This document shows positions 19,039 through 35,518 of a stretch of 64,000 nucleotides of DNA, piece after piece. The notes beneath the pieces are model-generated. The model was not told the DNA's origin. It did no database searches and saw only the letters and a list, made by a program, of their open reading frames with translations. The stretch is from Podaxis mareebaensis. Its lineage: Eukaryota; Basidiomycota; Agaricomycetes; Agaricales; Agaricaceae. The position numbers and the translations under genes were made by a program. The stretch is from the NCBI GenBank assembly GCA_018524725.1, contig JAEUWP010000139.1:124001-188000 (forward strand), read 5' to 3'. Within the stretch, counting starts at the first letter, position 1, and each line of letters starts with the position of its first letter.

Positions 19039-21469
19039 CTAGCAGTCATTCAATTCATCCCTATTGTCGGGCAGTGACCTCGCCCCGTCTTGCCGGTCAC
19101 AACCGCTTTCCAAGCCGAATTCCTCATCCACAAGCTCCAAAAATTCAACCTCCGGAATCACTTCTTCGCCGTCTAGACCTTCTACATCATCTTGTTGAAT
19201 GATTGACCCCGTTATCATGCTTGCATCTATGATGCAATCTATACAAGTCAGTATCAAGTCCATGTCACGATCGTTCAAGTTACCCATATCAAGTTCCTCA
19301 CCCGAACAACGGTCTTCAGATAGAACATCGAGGAACTCTTCGTGACACAACGAACGATTTGTGTCTGGGTCGATGATCGGTTCTTGTTTCGTGTCTGTGA
19401 CGAGACTTCTGGATTTGCCTGGAACCCGGTGCAAGCGCAACTCTATATCACCTTCCTCCATGTCTGTGTCCATGTCCAATGGCATTTCATTATCCAGGGA
19501 CGAAGCAGGAATTCCCGGGTCGTGAGATACAGGAGCTCGAGCGGAGATGGCCAACGAGTTGTTAGAAGCGATTTGGGACCCCCATTCTTGAAGATGAGCC
19601 ATGTGGTCAATGTCACCCTTCGCCTGGGAAGTTCTAATACCGTCTGACCGGGTTTGTTGAGCGGTGTGACTTGCTACGGCGCCGTCCAGTTCACTTTTAC
19701 GACAAGACTCTTTTGCGTGGCTTGGACCCTGAGGCGCTGAATGCGACATGCGGTCCACATAAGAGCCAGTCTTGGGCTGAGCTGGGGATGGATTGATGAC
19801 CTCCAACGAACCATTCGAAAGGTGTCGCGATACCAGAAGGGCAGGGAGGTTCCGCCCAGAGAAAACTACGGGAAGCCGTACCGGAGTGCCCGTGCAGTGC
19901 TCGTCTTCTTCAAATTGGTCTGGGTCGAGTCTTGCTTCACCAACCCCAAATTCCTGGAACAGAGATAGGTCATCTGCTTCCACTAAATTGTATTCATCCC
20001 CGCTGTCCGTATCCAAGAGCAGCTCGCCGATGTCTGGCGTCGAGGAGCAGCCTAAAGTAGCGTCAAGGACGGGGAAGCCCAATGAATTGAAAAGCGACAG
20101 TCCTCCAGTGGGGCCTAGCCCGAGATCGTCCTCGTCTTGGTCTAACAATAGGTCATCCAGAGGTGGGGAAGCGACCCGATCAGGTGGCATATCTGTCGGT
20201 ATTGGTTGAGGCCCTGTTTCCAAGAGCTCCTGTTCTTCGACATCTATGATGTACCTGTGAGTACCCTAGAACAAATTTAGCGCGAGGTTCTCCCCAATCA
20301 ACGGTACTGGATGAAAGTCACCTTGAATGTGCTGCGCTTCATACCAGCCCTGAATACGCTCTGCATTGCAAGATAGAAGGCCGATTCGGTGCTCAGACTA
20401 TTTCCTGCAATTCGACGGTCATAGGTTTCCATGTGTTGATGTGAGTCGGGGAGGAAATCGCGGCGACACTTGAGAAGCTGGTAGTAGCCCGATAAAGCCG
20501 AGGCAGAAGTTGACTATCCCATAAGCAGGAGTTACCTTGAATAGCCGCCTGCATTGCGACCTGAATGCTGGATTAAGAGAACGCTGTACGATTCTCCTGA
20601 TTGACGTGATCAATGGTTGGAAATAGGATGTTTCATTGTTGAATTGCTAGTAGGATGCATTTAGGGGCCATGAGTAAAGTGGAATAGGGCTGGGACGACA
20701 CACTCGAGCTAAATTGCCGAACACAAAGGGATACCGTCTGGTTCGCATGCATGAGCTTGGAGTGAGACAGTGAAACAATGCAAGATGTAGCACACCTAAC
20801 CAGGCTGTTTCGTACAAACCGCGTGATAACATCATCCAAAAGAGCCTGAAGGGGGAGAGTCAGGTCTTTGGAGAAGGGACAATCGTCAAGGTCCGATGAA
20901 AGCGTATCATGTTCATTTGCAGAGATCGCCCGCGTTTCCCATGTGTAATCAAGGTGCAGAGATTCCAATATGGGTTGCGTCGAAGTGAATTCCTCCGTGA
21001 TTTTTGCATGCGCGAATGTTACCGTGACTGCAATTCCGTGGCAAGTCAGTAAGTAGTAATAGAGACCCGGAGACAAACGCGCAGCCGGGAATGCCTCTGG
21101 TCTGAGAAATAGCAACTTTAGAGATCGTATCTAGGCCGAGTTCGAATGAGTTCTATTAAACACGTCCAATGAACGTCAAATAGCATGAAATGATACACGT
21201 TGCTGAGAATGTACCTTGCGCAAATATTCGAGTAAACAGTTGGTTGTTTTAGAGACAACAAGCTCATGATGCGTAGCTAAGATACCGTCCTTGGAGCCAG
21301 AGAGGGTGAAAAGAAGCGGGTTCCGGGCGAGTATTATGCCCGACACCGCATTCCCCTGTATTTCGTCACCTTGGGGTTCTGAAGAACGGAGGGTATGTTT
21401 TGCAGTCAACAATAGGGCAAAATGGTCCGAGGCGGCCTTGAAAGTGGTGGTATGGGCGATGCAGGGCAT
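19039..21469 (-). CDS. Uncharacterised multi-exon protein with a long acidic tail
   Basis: Start at 21469 (MPCIAHTTTFKAASDHFALL). At least five exons are visible: the N-terminal exon to about 21212; 21130-21030 (LLFLRPEAFPAARLSPGLYY); 21010-20800 (AHAKITEEFTSTQPILES, DDVITRFVRNSLVR); short exons at 20610-20540 (SIRRIVQRSLNPAFRSQCRR) and 20480-20325 (LLKCRRDFLPDSHQHMETYD, AFYLAMQSVFRAGMKRSTFK). A large last exon, 20250-19039, is almost entirely acidic and serine-rich (DDLLLDQDEDDLGLG, DTDMEEGDIELRLHRV) and ends RDELNDC. No family was recognised. The structured N-terminal third and acidic, probably disordered C-terminus would suit a nuclear regulatory protein, but that is a guess. Its start lies 180 bp from the divergent PKC start. 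Confidence 0.6.
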
Positions 21470-21649
21470 GGGAGAGCAGTGCAGTGTATTGTGTACAGCT
21501 CATCTGAAAATGGCATCTCGGGAAAATAATTGATAACAAACGGTCACAGCCCCGAAAGCAGCCTGCCTCTTCATTCCCATTTCTGCCCTCGTACCCCCGT
21601 CATCCTCCACGACCCCCACAAACGCAGGCGCATCTGCGTGCACATAGCA

Positions 21650-25655
<4,006 letters not shown>

Positions 25656-25815
25656 ACCCTTTCTACCCATTTGTTTTAATAGGCTCGCTGTCGTTGTCTG
25701 TGTTATATTACATTATTGTCGTGTTACCTCCGTGCACACTGGATCTCTCGTGCCATAGTGTTTGTCGTTGGCTAAGAATGTTATCACTATTGCAACCCCA
25801 GCTCTCTGAATCGGA

Positions 25816-26165
25816 CTATGAACCGTCCTTCGTCGCACTCTGTTTCATCCCTGCAACCACATGACCTCCTGTTCCTGGAAGACCAGGCGCCACGTCCTCT
25901 GCTGCAGCATCCTCCTTTCCCGAGTCCCTCATCAGCTGGTAGAAGCTGTGCCAGAGCGATGCGATCGTCCCGTACTCTCTGGTCATGCCCAGAACTTCCT
26001 CGAGTTTACGGTTTAGAGCATTACTAGATGACAGTAGCTCTTCGAATCCCTGTAATATCGCTCTTAATAGTAGATCCAACCTGCTAGGTTGTTGATCCGT
26101 ACCGCGGTAATTTCGCGTGCAAGTCGATCGCGTTCGCGTTCGAAGAAGCTTGTTTCCTCGTCCAT
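25816..26165 (-). CDS. DAD1: DASH complex subunit Dad1
   Basis: Two exons, 26103-26165 and 25816-26049, give 98 residues. The sequence MDEETSFFERERDRLAREIT followed across the intron by GFEELLSSSNALNRKLEEVL, then TIASLWHSFYQLM, is the Dad1 signature (FFEREREx..I..G.E.LL..SN.LNR.LE.V). Dad1 is a small fungal subunit of the Dam1/DASH ring that couples kinetochores to microtubule plus ends. The 53 nt intron is GT-AG with in-phase joining. The C-terminal 30 residues (AAAEDVAPGLPGTGGH) are low-complexity. The gene is convergent with PKC, with 160 bp between stop codons. Confidence 0.9.
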
Positions 26166-26681
26166 TTAATTCGGGGCGTCGATGGGTTATCGGAGCACAG
26201 TGTCAGCACCGGCAGAGGAAGATCCACAGCCCGCACAGATAACGAGGTTAGAAATACGCGTATTGGTTACTCAATAAGATGCGACAAGGTTCCTGGGTTC
26301 TAGGTAAGGTATGCTGTATTACGTAAACTGGTCTATGTTGTGAGAGAGGTGTCCAAGTGGAATTCAACGAAGGTGGGTATTTTAGTTCTGGATAAAAGAC
26401 AGCGGTAATGGATACCAAGATCTTGGGGTAACAAAGCCACCAAAGATAGGAAGGACCCGGTAAATGGAAACGCGATATAATACAAAGAACAACGGGAAAA
26501 CAGAAAAGAGAGCGGACCAACTATCATATGTACACAATAACATAAGCAATACCAGTGCTTATGAGCACCATACCAACGCATAGGGAGACCAGAAACTGGG
26601 ATAGAAAAAAAAAGAAGCAGGGAGAAGTAAAGGGAGGGAGGGTAACAGAGGAATGTAACGAAGGCTGCAGTAACCGAGAGG
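26166..26681. other. Intergenic region between DAD1 promoter and RasGEF 3' end
   Basis: About 515 bp. It should hold the DAD1 promoter and the RasGEF 3' UTR. A purine-rich tract lies at 26600-26650. Nothing else is recognised. Confidence 0.6.
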
Positions 26682-29600
26682 TTATAGGAACCCACTTTCC
26701 TGCAACAAGCGAGCCATTTTTTCATCTTCTCTTTCTCGTGGCTCACGCTCAAGACTGAGCTTCCAGAAGATGTCGCTAGAAGCTCGGGTATCCGTATTAC
26801 TAAACTGGTTGAGGGACTCTTCGATAAAGTTGAGGATGGCAGGGACTGGTGTGAGGTTGTATGGTGTTGCTTGCCAACGCTTGATATCGTCCATGACTTC
26901 CGATGCCTTCTGGCGTTTGAAGAAGTTAACAAGGTTGCCCGGAAGATAATCAGGGTTGCCATCCACAGTGAATTGTAGTGTTGAGAGGAATACGCCTGGG
27001 TCACGTTTCAGCAACGAACATGAGCCATTTGGTTAGAATTGACTCACCAATGAAAGGCACACAGGGGGGGGTAACAGAGGCCATAAGCTGTCGATACTTG
27101 GAGAAAGTCTTGCTGCTGTCGATGGTAACCTCACACGCAGCGAATTGACTAATGACCCTCTGATTAACTTGCTCCCATGTGCGCTTAAGACGACGGATAG
27201 GAGGCGTGTTCAATCCCGACGTAATAGCAATCATGCTTGAAAAATTATTGAGCATGCGACAACGCTGAAAGACGAAACGAGTCAATGAACAGCATCAATA
27301 CAAGTTAATTCCGAGCAACGTACATCAGCAACGTTGATGAGATATTTCACAACTTGTGCTCGCCTCCTCGAGTCCTCCTTGCTCAGGATCGAATGGGCAA
27401 CCCAATCAGCAATCTATACAAATGGAGGGATGAGGGTGACTTGAATCTTTATGAAGTTTAATACGAACTCGGTTACTTGTCTGAATGACAGCTCCAATAT
27501 TGTCCGTGACATCCATTTTCTGTGCCCTGGCACGACCTAGGGCTTCAATGGGTTTGATGCGCTGATACATTCTGCTCTCCATGATCGTCAATTGTCTCGC
27601 TAATTCTAGGGGATCAATGTCCAGCAATTTCAGTTTCTTGCCACCCTTTGGTTGGATAGGAGTTGGCGCAGGAATCTGATTGGTGGTAACAAAAGATTGG
27701 ATCGCCGTGTCGCCGTTAGTTTGCTAAAGGGTTGTCAGCGACATATGAACAGAGTCAGGGTGGCTTCAACGTACTGCGCGCTCAATAAGGCTCTTAAGCG
27801 CTTTGGCAGCTGGCATGACCGCCACATCTTCTTGGGAAATAAACTCCTTCATCCGCCCAAGAATGTACATATCCTCTTTGTCTAGGACGTATTGTTCGGT
27901 AATCATGGTCTTAAAGGTATTCAGGACGCTGGAGGGGGTAAATTAGCTAAATGCTGCAGGAGTTACGACGGGATCTTACCGTGTGCGAACTACGTGCTGC
28001 TTAAGTTTAGTCCAATCCTCCAGTTCCTTGGGCGTCAGGTTCTCAGGAGGCTGTATTCTGAACCTTTGCACGAGAAGATCAAAGAGCTCATCCAGTGTAG
28101 TAAAGTCCTTGTAAGTCATCAAGAAAGCTCTTGTGTAAGGCAAATCTAGAAGACGTGTTTATATGCTGATGCTGGCAGGTCGTACAGCGGATTGCACTCA
28201 CCAACTTGATCGTGCGCAGTCAACTTCTCGACAAGCGCGGGTACCGTTCCAGCTTTGACTGAGTTATCAGCTTCATCAATGATGATTTCCGAAGGGTTGA
28301 AGTTGGAGCGCAAGAACCAAGGTTGTGACTCGGCGGCGACCTTGTCTGCATATTCATTGCCCAAAATACTAATCAACTTCCCAGACCCAGCGGGACGTGG
28401 GGGTTTCTTGCTGACGGGAGGCTCCACTATACAATTCAAGACGGGAGAGTCAGTTCTGTGGTCAATTAAAAACCGCAACGAAAGAAAAAGAACGATAAAG
28501 GCGGGAGGATGCAAAGCCAACGAACAAAAAGGAAAAGAGTGAAGAAGAAAAGGAAATCGGACAACTCACATTCTTCATCAATTGTGTCCACCTCAGCGAG
28601 ATCATTCTCGTCAGCGGGGTCCGGGACTAAAGTGCTAACCTCAGTTCCTGCAATAGATCCATTGACATGCTCAGAGCTTTCGCCGGACGGGCGCGTCGAC
28701 TCGACGGATGCGTCAATCGATGGCTTCGAGGGCTTCGGTGGCGGCACAGGCCTATTGAACACGTGATCGAAGTCTACCACATCCTCTTGCTCTAGGTCCA
28801 ACGCACTCGAGAAATCGTTCGACATCCTCGTAGGACCACCGAATTGACTGTGAACCATGCTTAACCTCGACATCCTCCATTCAATAGATCCATTGTAATC
28901 TCCTTGTGCTAGGTCCGCTTGTTCATGGCCAACGGCTAAGAGGGCCTCTAATGTCTCGCGAACCAAAGCAAGGTTGACTCGGAGTGATGATGCGATGGAT
29001 TCGAGAAGGTTGAGGGACGCCGCACGTTCTTCTGGGTGATAGTTGGGATCTGGGGATGGAATGGCTTGGATAGTCAAAAGAAGGGATGAGCTATCGTCGT
29101 AGATCGCTTGAACTGCAGTTTCCAGGGTACGTACAAGGGCTCTTGCCCTTGATAATGTCTGGGTATACACGTCATCCACGTTGTCACCAGCTTGGCGAAT
29201 ACCGTCGATATCAACATGTCGTGCAACGTGAATATCGGCTACGAAGCTGAGGAAATGGTTGATGTAGGTGATCAAGTCCTGTACCCGTTGACGGAGCTGT
29301 TCTACTGTATGTACATGGCTATGAGACATGTTGTTAAAGTGGTTGTTAAAAAAACACACCTGAGCTATCATTTGTCGACCCTAAAGCCTGGGTTAAAAGA
29401 CCAAACAAATCTTCAGTCTTTCCCAACATCGCAGCTACTTCGGCCACGACCTCTTGGCCAAGAGGCTTCTTCGGCGCCTGTTCCTCGACCTCCTGGGAGA
29501 CCCAACCAAAGCCTTTCCATGTACCAGCACTGCCTGCGCCAACTAATCCAGCGCCAATATTCGCTGTGGTAAATGTGCCATATAACCGCTTCGGGAGCTT

Positions 29601-31256
29601 TCCCTCTCTGCGGTTATCATGTTGGCAACGTTGCAATTCTGCAATAAATGATCCCACGGCCCTTTCCAATTCAATGGCATCCGCTTCAATCCGGTTGAGA
29701 GTCTCAGAGATATGGGAACCAGAATCATAATGCATCGCCCGGGCCGATAATACAAGTCGGGACAGGGTCGCAGTTACTCGCCGCTGTGCTGGTTTGAGGG
29801 GTGACGACGACGATGACGACCTTTCCCGAGTCTCCCGCGCAAGCAAGTCGGTTGGTAGGTGACTAGTATTTACCGCGGAAACATAGAGGAGATTGCGAAC
29901 AGCGCGGACAGCCACCTGAATCAAATCATCCATCCGTTGATCATCACCCGCGCGGCCAACGTTGCCCTGAACGTTCTCCATGATAGCCTGGATAGCATCC
30001 CGTGTTTTAGAGGATAGGTCGGTGACAAGCTCTGGAGGTGGTGGCGCCAGTAATTGTTGAAGCTGCTGGGCAATGACCTCTTCCGATGTCAGCTGCACAT
30101 CACGAGTCCCATCAGATTGGATATGCGATTGCGCCTGAAGTTGACGGATACGGTCGGATGGGACTGACCGAGGAGGGCGAGGATGGTCGAGGGGGTCGAC
30201 ATCTGAGTCGTCCGAATAGACGCCGTCTCTCGACACTGGGGCCCGCGCGGTCGAATGGGGCGCAGAGTCTTCTAAGTCAGAATGCGAACCGTTAATGGCG
30301 GGACCTTCAGGCCGCTTCCACGTAGTCTCCCCAGTTTGCTTGTTGATATAATAGTAGGACCTCCCGTCGTCTGTCAACCGCTTGATCCACGGTTCAGGTG
30401 TACCACTCGTGCGAGGAACACCAAATCCCGCGAGTTCGCTCGCGTGTGTGCCGTTGATGCCGTTAGCAGTTGCGGCAGCTCCGAAAACCATTCCTGCCCC
30501 AGTTGCTGCTCGAACGGTGCTCTGCGCTGAAAGACCAGCAAGTTCGCTTTCAGAAATTTCGTCTGCCGTTTCTTGGGGCAAATCCCAGGAACGTTGGCCT
30601 GTACGTGAGTTGACGTAAAATATCTGAAGAGAACTGTCAGCATAACTATTAGAACTAAATAGCAACGGTATACACACCCGTCCGTCATCCATGATGTTGG
30701 GCTCCCAAAAGTCGTTGGTCTGGGACCCTTGGGTTGCGGCGGCGCTGGCGTTATCAACGTATTTATTCGCATACGCAATCTCACTCTCCAACCACTCCTC
30801 GTTCTGGGCTCGCCCTCCCATCATCGCGTCCGACATATCAAGCACCCCCGTATCGCTATCCGACAGCGCGATCCCGTCCCCATTTGAGTAGTCGGAGCCA
30901 GAAAATGCCAGTTCCGCCTCATCAACGGAGATTATTTCGACGTAGTTGGACGGAAACCATCCCCGCTCATCCCGAAGCAGGCCATCCCACCACCCCGACG
31001 GTTGCTGATTGAGCACCTCGATGATGTCGCCACGGCGAAACGAAAGGGCTGAGGCATCTTGTGCATTATAATCGTACATAGCCTTGCAGAAAAGGGCCTG
31101 GTAGGTTCCATCGTAGAGTTCTTGTTCCGACGGTTGGTGTTGTTGCTGTTGGAGTGGAGGCTGGGAGATGGGCAGTTCCTGGCCCGTGCGTGTAGGAGGA
31201 GACCTCCTGGATGGATTGAGGAATATTGCATGTGTTGGGGTTATAACGGAAGCCAT
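26682..31256 (-). CDS. Cdc25-type Ras guanine nucleotide exchange factor with SH3 and WW domains
   Basis: Start at 31256 (MASVITPTHAIFLNP). SH3 domain: FCKAMYDYNAQDASALSF, WWDGLLRDERGWFPSNYVEI. WW1 spans a 54 nt intron near 30624-30677 (FYVNSRTGQRSWDLPQE). WW2: EPWIKRLTDDGRSYYYINKQ, GETTWKRP. A long helical region follows (about 30050-28600), then RasGEF_N (VEKLTAHDQ, TYKDFTTLDELFDLLVQRF) and the catalytic RasGEF domain (IDPLELARQLTIMESRMYQR, FSSMIAITSGLNTPPIRRLK, PPCVPFIG, FTVDGNPDYLPGNLVNFFKR). It ends RLLQESGFL. It activates Ras by GDP/GTP exchange, upstream of cAMP-PKA and/or MAPK signalling in fungi. SH3 at the N-terminus is known from yeast Cdc25. The added WW pair suggests proline-rich partners. 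Confidence 0.93.
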
Positions 31257-31432
31257 GGGAGGTATCGGCGGGACAAGGTAGAGAGGAAGTAGTAGTGGGG
31301 GAAGGGAGCTGGCTCAGGAGTAGAAACAGGAGGAGACACAGAATTCTGATGGCCCAAATGACTAAGCAGCCAAACAAGATCGCTTTCCACTGCCTCGGGA
31401 GTACCACATACTAAGTACAGAACTACTACTTT

Positions 31433-34400
31433 CTACCGCTTCAGTGTTCGCTGCTTCTCCGCAAATTCCACTATCTTGCGGTCTACAAACATCCCTTTTC
31501 TATCCCTCACGGCATCCATGTAACTCTTTGCAACATTAGCCCGATCCGCCTTTTCTCCCAGATCTTCTAGCTCCTCCTCCGTGGTGGGAACCCAAAACGG
31601 ATCCTGATCGAGTAGCTCATACCTGATTAGTGTAAGAACTCTTCAATTTTTGACCACGGAAGTGTGACATACCCGCTGAAAATTAGCTGCGGACTCGCAG
31701 CGCCTGATGTGCGCTTCCGAATATCTAGAATCACCATCAATACTGGGCCCTCCGTGATATATCAGAGAACATTCACCATCTGCAAAACCAAAACTTTCTA
31801 CAACGGGCAGCAGGGCGGAGACGGTGAAAAACGATGTCCCTTCCTTCATCTCTTCCGCCACTATCCTTCCCCGCCGCTTAGCGACCACACCGTAGACCTT
31901 ACCCAAAACATCAGCTATAAAGGTTGATTAGCGTCACAGACTCGCATGACACGCTCACACACTCACTTGATGCTTGGATGTCGCACGAATACATCGCTAG
32001 CATAAGTCTTGGCGACCAATCAAGAAGCCCGTTACGACATGCATCTCTGACAGCCGCGATTACTGAACCCGTAACTTGCGCCATGCGGTTGTGTTCTATG
32101 AAAAATAAGGTTGTTCAATTTTATGGACAGATCAGATGATGCCACTCCACAGGAAACTCACCCATTTCCTTCTCTAGAGCAGGTTGGTCTATTTCCACGC
32201 TTTCAACAAAATAGGCCAGACCTTCTACAGGCTCTGCACACAACGGTCCTTGGAACGTGGCAAGCTGGAATCCGGTTTCGATATGATTATCGAAATCACG
32301 AATCACTTTCTCCGTCCCACCATCACCGTCGTCGGATCTAATTCGTTCTGGCCGACGTCTCAGTCTACCATTCCGAATCAATGATATCAAGCAACCGCGT
32401 TAATGAACAGTCAAAATAAATATACTCAAGAAGATCCACTCACGACGCAAACGTTTTCGGCTTTCGAGCATCAATCAATAAACAGCCACCAGCCCTCTGC
32501 GGTCCAAATGCCCAAACTTTCTCTACAATCCCCTCCCACTCTCCTCCGACTTCCTTACACTTCTCTTGGAACGCATCCCAAAACTGTTCCGGCCTGACAC
32601 TCGGCTTCCGGATGACATCACCATACTTATCTACCACATTCTCCTCTTCTTCATCCTCATTGCTCTTACCCTCCTGCCGGATCTTCCGATCATGCTGCAA
32701 TTTCTTCAACGTGGATACGTTGTCCAGTATGAATTCCAGCAACGGCGCCGGTATCGGGCTTGCGCGGATCGTGAATGACACAACATTCTGCGTGCTGACT
32801 CCTTTGATCGTTCCACGCGATGCATTAGGCGTTTTCGTTGGCGCCATATCTCAGAATAAGAAAAGTGTCAATTCGTGCACGCCACTCCATACTGGAACTT
32901 ACGTACCTGGTGCCTTGACTGCCGTTTCCCTAAACGGCACGATTGGTTTCGACGCGTGGACTTCAACCCTAGCAAATCGTTCCCGAAGGTCTTTCAAACA
33001 TCGCTGCTCACCGACCAGCAACACGCGTGAATATCCCAGGCTATACTGATGGAGTATGGCTTACCTCCAGGTGCAATTCTCCTGCAGTCAATATAACATG
33101 TTCTCCCGTTTGTTGCTGAAAGGTTTCTACGCAAGGATCTGACTGACTGAGTAGCTTCAGTCCAGTCAATAGTTTGGGCATATCGGCGGGCAACGCCGGT
33201 TCTAACGCTACACGGACGATAGGTGGTGTCTGTATAACCCAAGAAAGTAAAAAAGAAGTCAGCTGGAGCTATGATCATGCAGAGGAAGCCTACTCACAGC
33301 ACGATTCACCGCACCTAAGTTCACCAACCAGGACTTGGACTCCTGCAAATCCGCAATATCACTCATCACACCTTTGTCCCGGGGTGCACACAGAGTCGCA
33401 CTTCTATACACCTTCCCTTCCAAACCCTTAATCGCAAAGATGTTTCCTGCCCGAATAAAATCAACCGCCACGAGCTCTCGACCCATCATAACGTATAACC
33501 CCTCCACCGTGGCCGAAACGACATACTTCTGGTTATGCGGGTGTGTCGGCTCAAGCACTGTGTTATACTTAGGCAACAAGGCGAGGATCGTGCTTCCTGT
33601 TCGGATGACGCCAGAATACAACCGCGCAAAACCAAGGATGACCTCCGAATCTTCCTCAGGTTTCTCTTCCACTTCCTCTGGCCCGGGAGAGTCCTCCCCC
33701 CTCCCTTCCGAACTAATCTCCACACCATTCTGTTGTTGTTCAACCAACTTTGCAGCTCTTGCTTCTCTCGCCTTCGCTCTCATCTCCTCTGCTGTCAGAG
33801 GCCTCTTCTTCTTTTCCGGCAAATCCTTCGAAGACACGGCGAACATCTTACTGATGTACGCCGTCATATAAGATTCAGGCGCTGCTTTGGCCGCATACAG
33901 GTCTTGCTCTAGTTTATTCTTTGGAGCGATCGTGGCCTCGTGAAGATCTGGATAGAGCATTTTGGGTATGCGGGTGGCTTGGGCGATGGATGGTGCAGGG
34001 ACAATGTCGATTGCAGTTTGGATTATGCAAGTTGAGAGGGAGAGCCACTGGGTGAAGATCAAGGAGAGGAGCTGACGTGTGTCTTTGGATTTCAGGTCGC
34101 GTGGTGGGATTTTGAGGTTGAGAGCAGTGACAATTTTCGTCACTTTGTCTGGATTCCTAGAGGAACGTCAACTTGACAAATGAAACACAAAAGTTGAAAT
34201 GTGCACACGGATTTAGAACGACGGCATCGTAAACCGCCCAGATGTTTTCCAGGACGAATTGTACAAAGAGTGGTTTCAGCACTCTCCCCCTCAGGTGTTT
34301 ATAGCTAATCACCCTCTTCGTCTTCGGGTCCAAGAAATAATCACCCCAAAGCACCATCCTCAGATTAGCCTCTTTGATGCCCAACTTCTGCGCATACAAT

Positions 34401-35294
34401 TGCGCAAACTTGCCCACTCTAAAACCCCACCCATCCAACGCGGATGCAAAAATCACGTTCCCTTTCTCTGGCGCAAAATAAATATCCTCGTCATCCTTCT
34501 CCTGGAATTCTTCTTCCTTCTCATTGACGGTAGCATCAGCTTCATCCGCCTGTTGTTCTTTCTTCGCAGCCAACCGCCTTTCGCGTTCTTCTCTCCAACG
34601 CAAATCGTCTTCCATGCGTTCTCCAGCGAAGAAGCCACCCATAACTGCATTGACCTGCTCGATTAGGCGCGCAAGGTGGTGGTATGCTTCCACCGGGGCG
34701 AGTTTGAGCTCTGTAATTAAACGGTCGAATTTATTGATTACGAGTATTGGACGGAGGCGGTCTTGCCATGCTTGTCTCAGCACAGCGATAGTCTATCATC
34801 ATTCCGTTAACAGGGAATTCGAACGATTTATAGAGGTGACATACTTGTGTGCATACGCCTTCTACGACGTCAACCAACACCAGTGCACCATCCACCAGCC
34901 TGGAAGCTGTCGACACCTCACTCGAAAAGTCGACATGTCCGGGTGTATCAATCATGTTTACGGTGTACGCCTTTGGTATCTTTTCTGCCCAAATACCGTC
35001 TCGGCATAAGCTAATCATAGGACAAAGGCGACATCTGCACGAACCTCCGGCCTCGCCTCGCTCCATCACATGAAACCTCAGTGACACAGCACTACTCTCC
35101 ATCGTAATCCCTCGTTCTTGTTCATCCTCTCTACTGTCTAGGTACCGCATCTTTCCAGCCATACGTGCGGAAATGATGTTATTAGCTGCCAGGAGCGCAT
35201 CCATTAATGTTGTTTTCCCGTGGTCGACGTGTCCGAGTGTCGTAATTATGCGGACGTTGTTTGGATCTTGGCTTTCCATTGACTTTTGGTCCAT
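31433..35294 (-). CDS. EFL1: Elongation factor-like GTPase 1 (EFL1/Ria1), 60S subunit maturation
   Basis: Start at 35294 ([20 protein letters not shown]). GTPase motifs: [15 protein letters not shown] (G1), [13 protein letters not shown] (switch I), DTPGHVDF (G3) and VINKFDRLI (G4). The [17 protein letters not shown] sequence and the long charged insertion within the GTPase domain ([20 protein letters not shown]) separate EFL1 from translation factor EF2. Domains II-V follow ([73 protein letters not shown]), ending [15 protein letters not shown]. With SBDS/Sdo1 it evicts eIF6/Tif6 from pre-60S subunits in the cytoplasm. It is divergent from CWF19. Confidence 0.94.
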
Positions 35295-35518
35295 GGTTCA
35301 ACAGATAGAAAGAGTGTGGTAGGTTGTAAAAGAAGAAGGACGAGTAAAAATCCAAGTCAAGTGCAAGACTACTGATTAGATTTGCGGAACCGACTCGAAT
35401 GATTGAAGATTTCTGCAAAAGGAAGTTATGACATATGCATCACGTGCAACCGACGCTCATTGGACTTTATGCTGCTGTCGACTGTCTAATACATCTGCAA
35501 TACGCGCCTCTCTTCACA
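35295..35518. promoter_or_regulatory. Divergent EFL1 / CWF19 promoter
   Basis: The two ATGs are 224 bp apart in opposite directions. No TATA box is apparent. CATATGCATCACGTG (about 35431-35445) contains a CACGTG E-box. Co-regulation of a ribosome-maturation and a splicing gene is a possibility from the arrangement only. Confidence 0.45.

Noticed and set aside
29346..31256. A separate SH3/WW adaptor gene ending at 29346
   Set aside because: The downstream minus-strand exons (29365-26682) continue in phase into RasGEF_N and RasGEF domains, so one gene explains everything.
35435..35518. Earlier in-frame ATG of CWF19 at 35435 (MHHVQPTLIGLYAAVDC)
   Set aside because: The extension is hydrophobic and unlike CWF19 N-termini; it lies in the short divergent promoter, and the MSTTETGERHK start is more typical.
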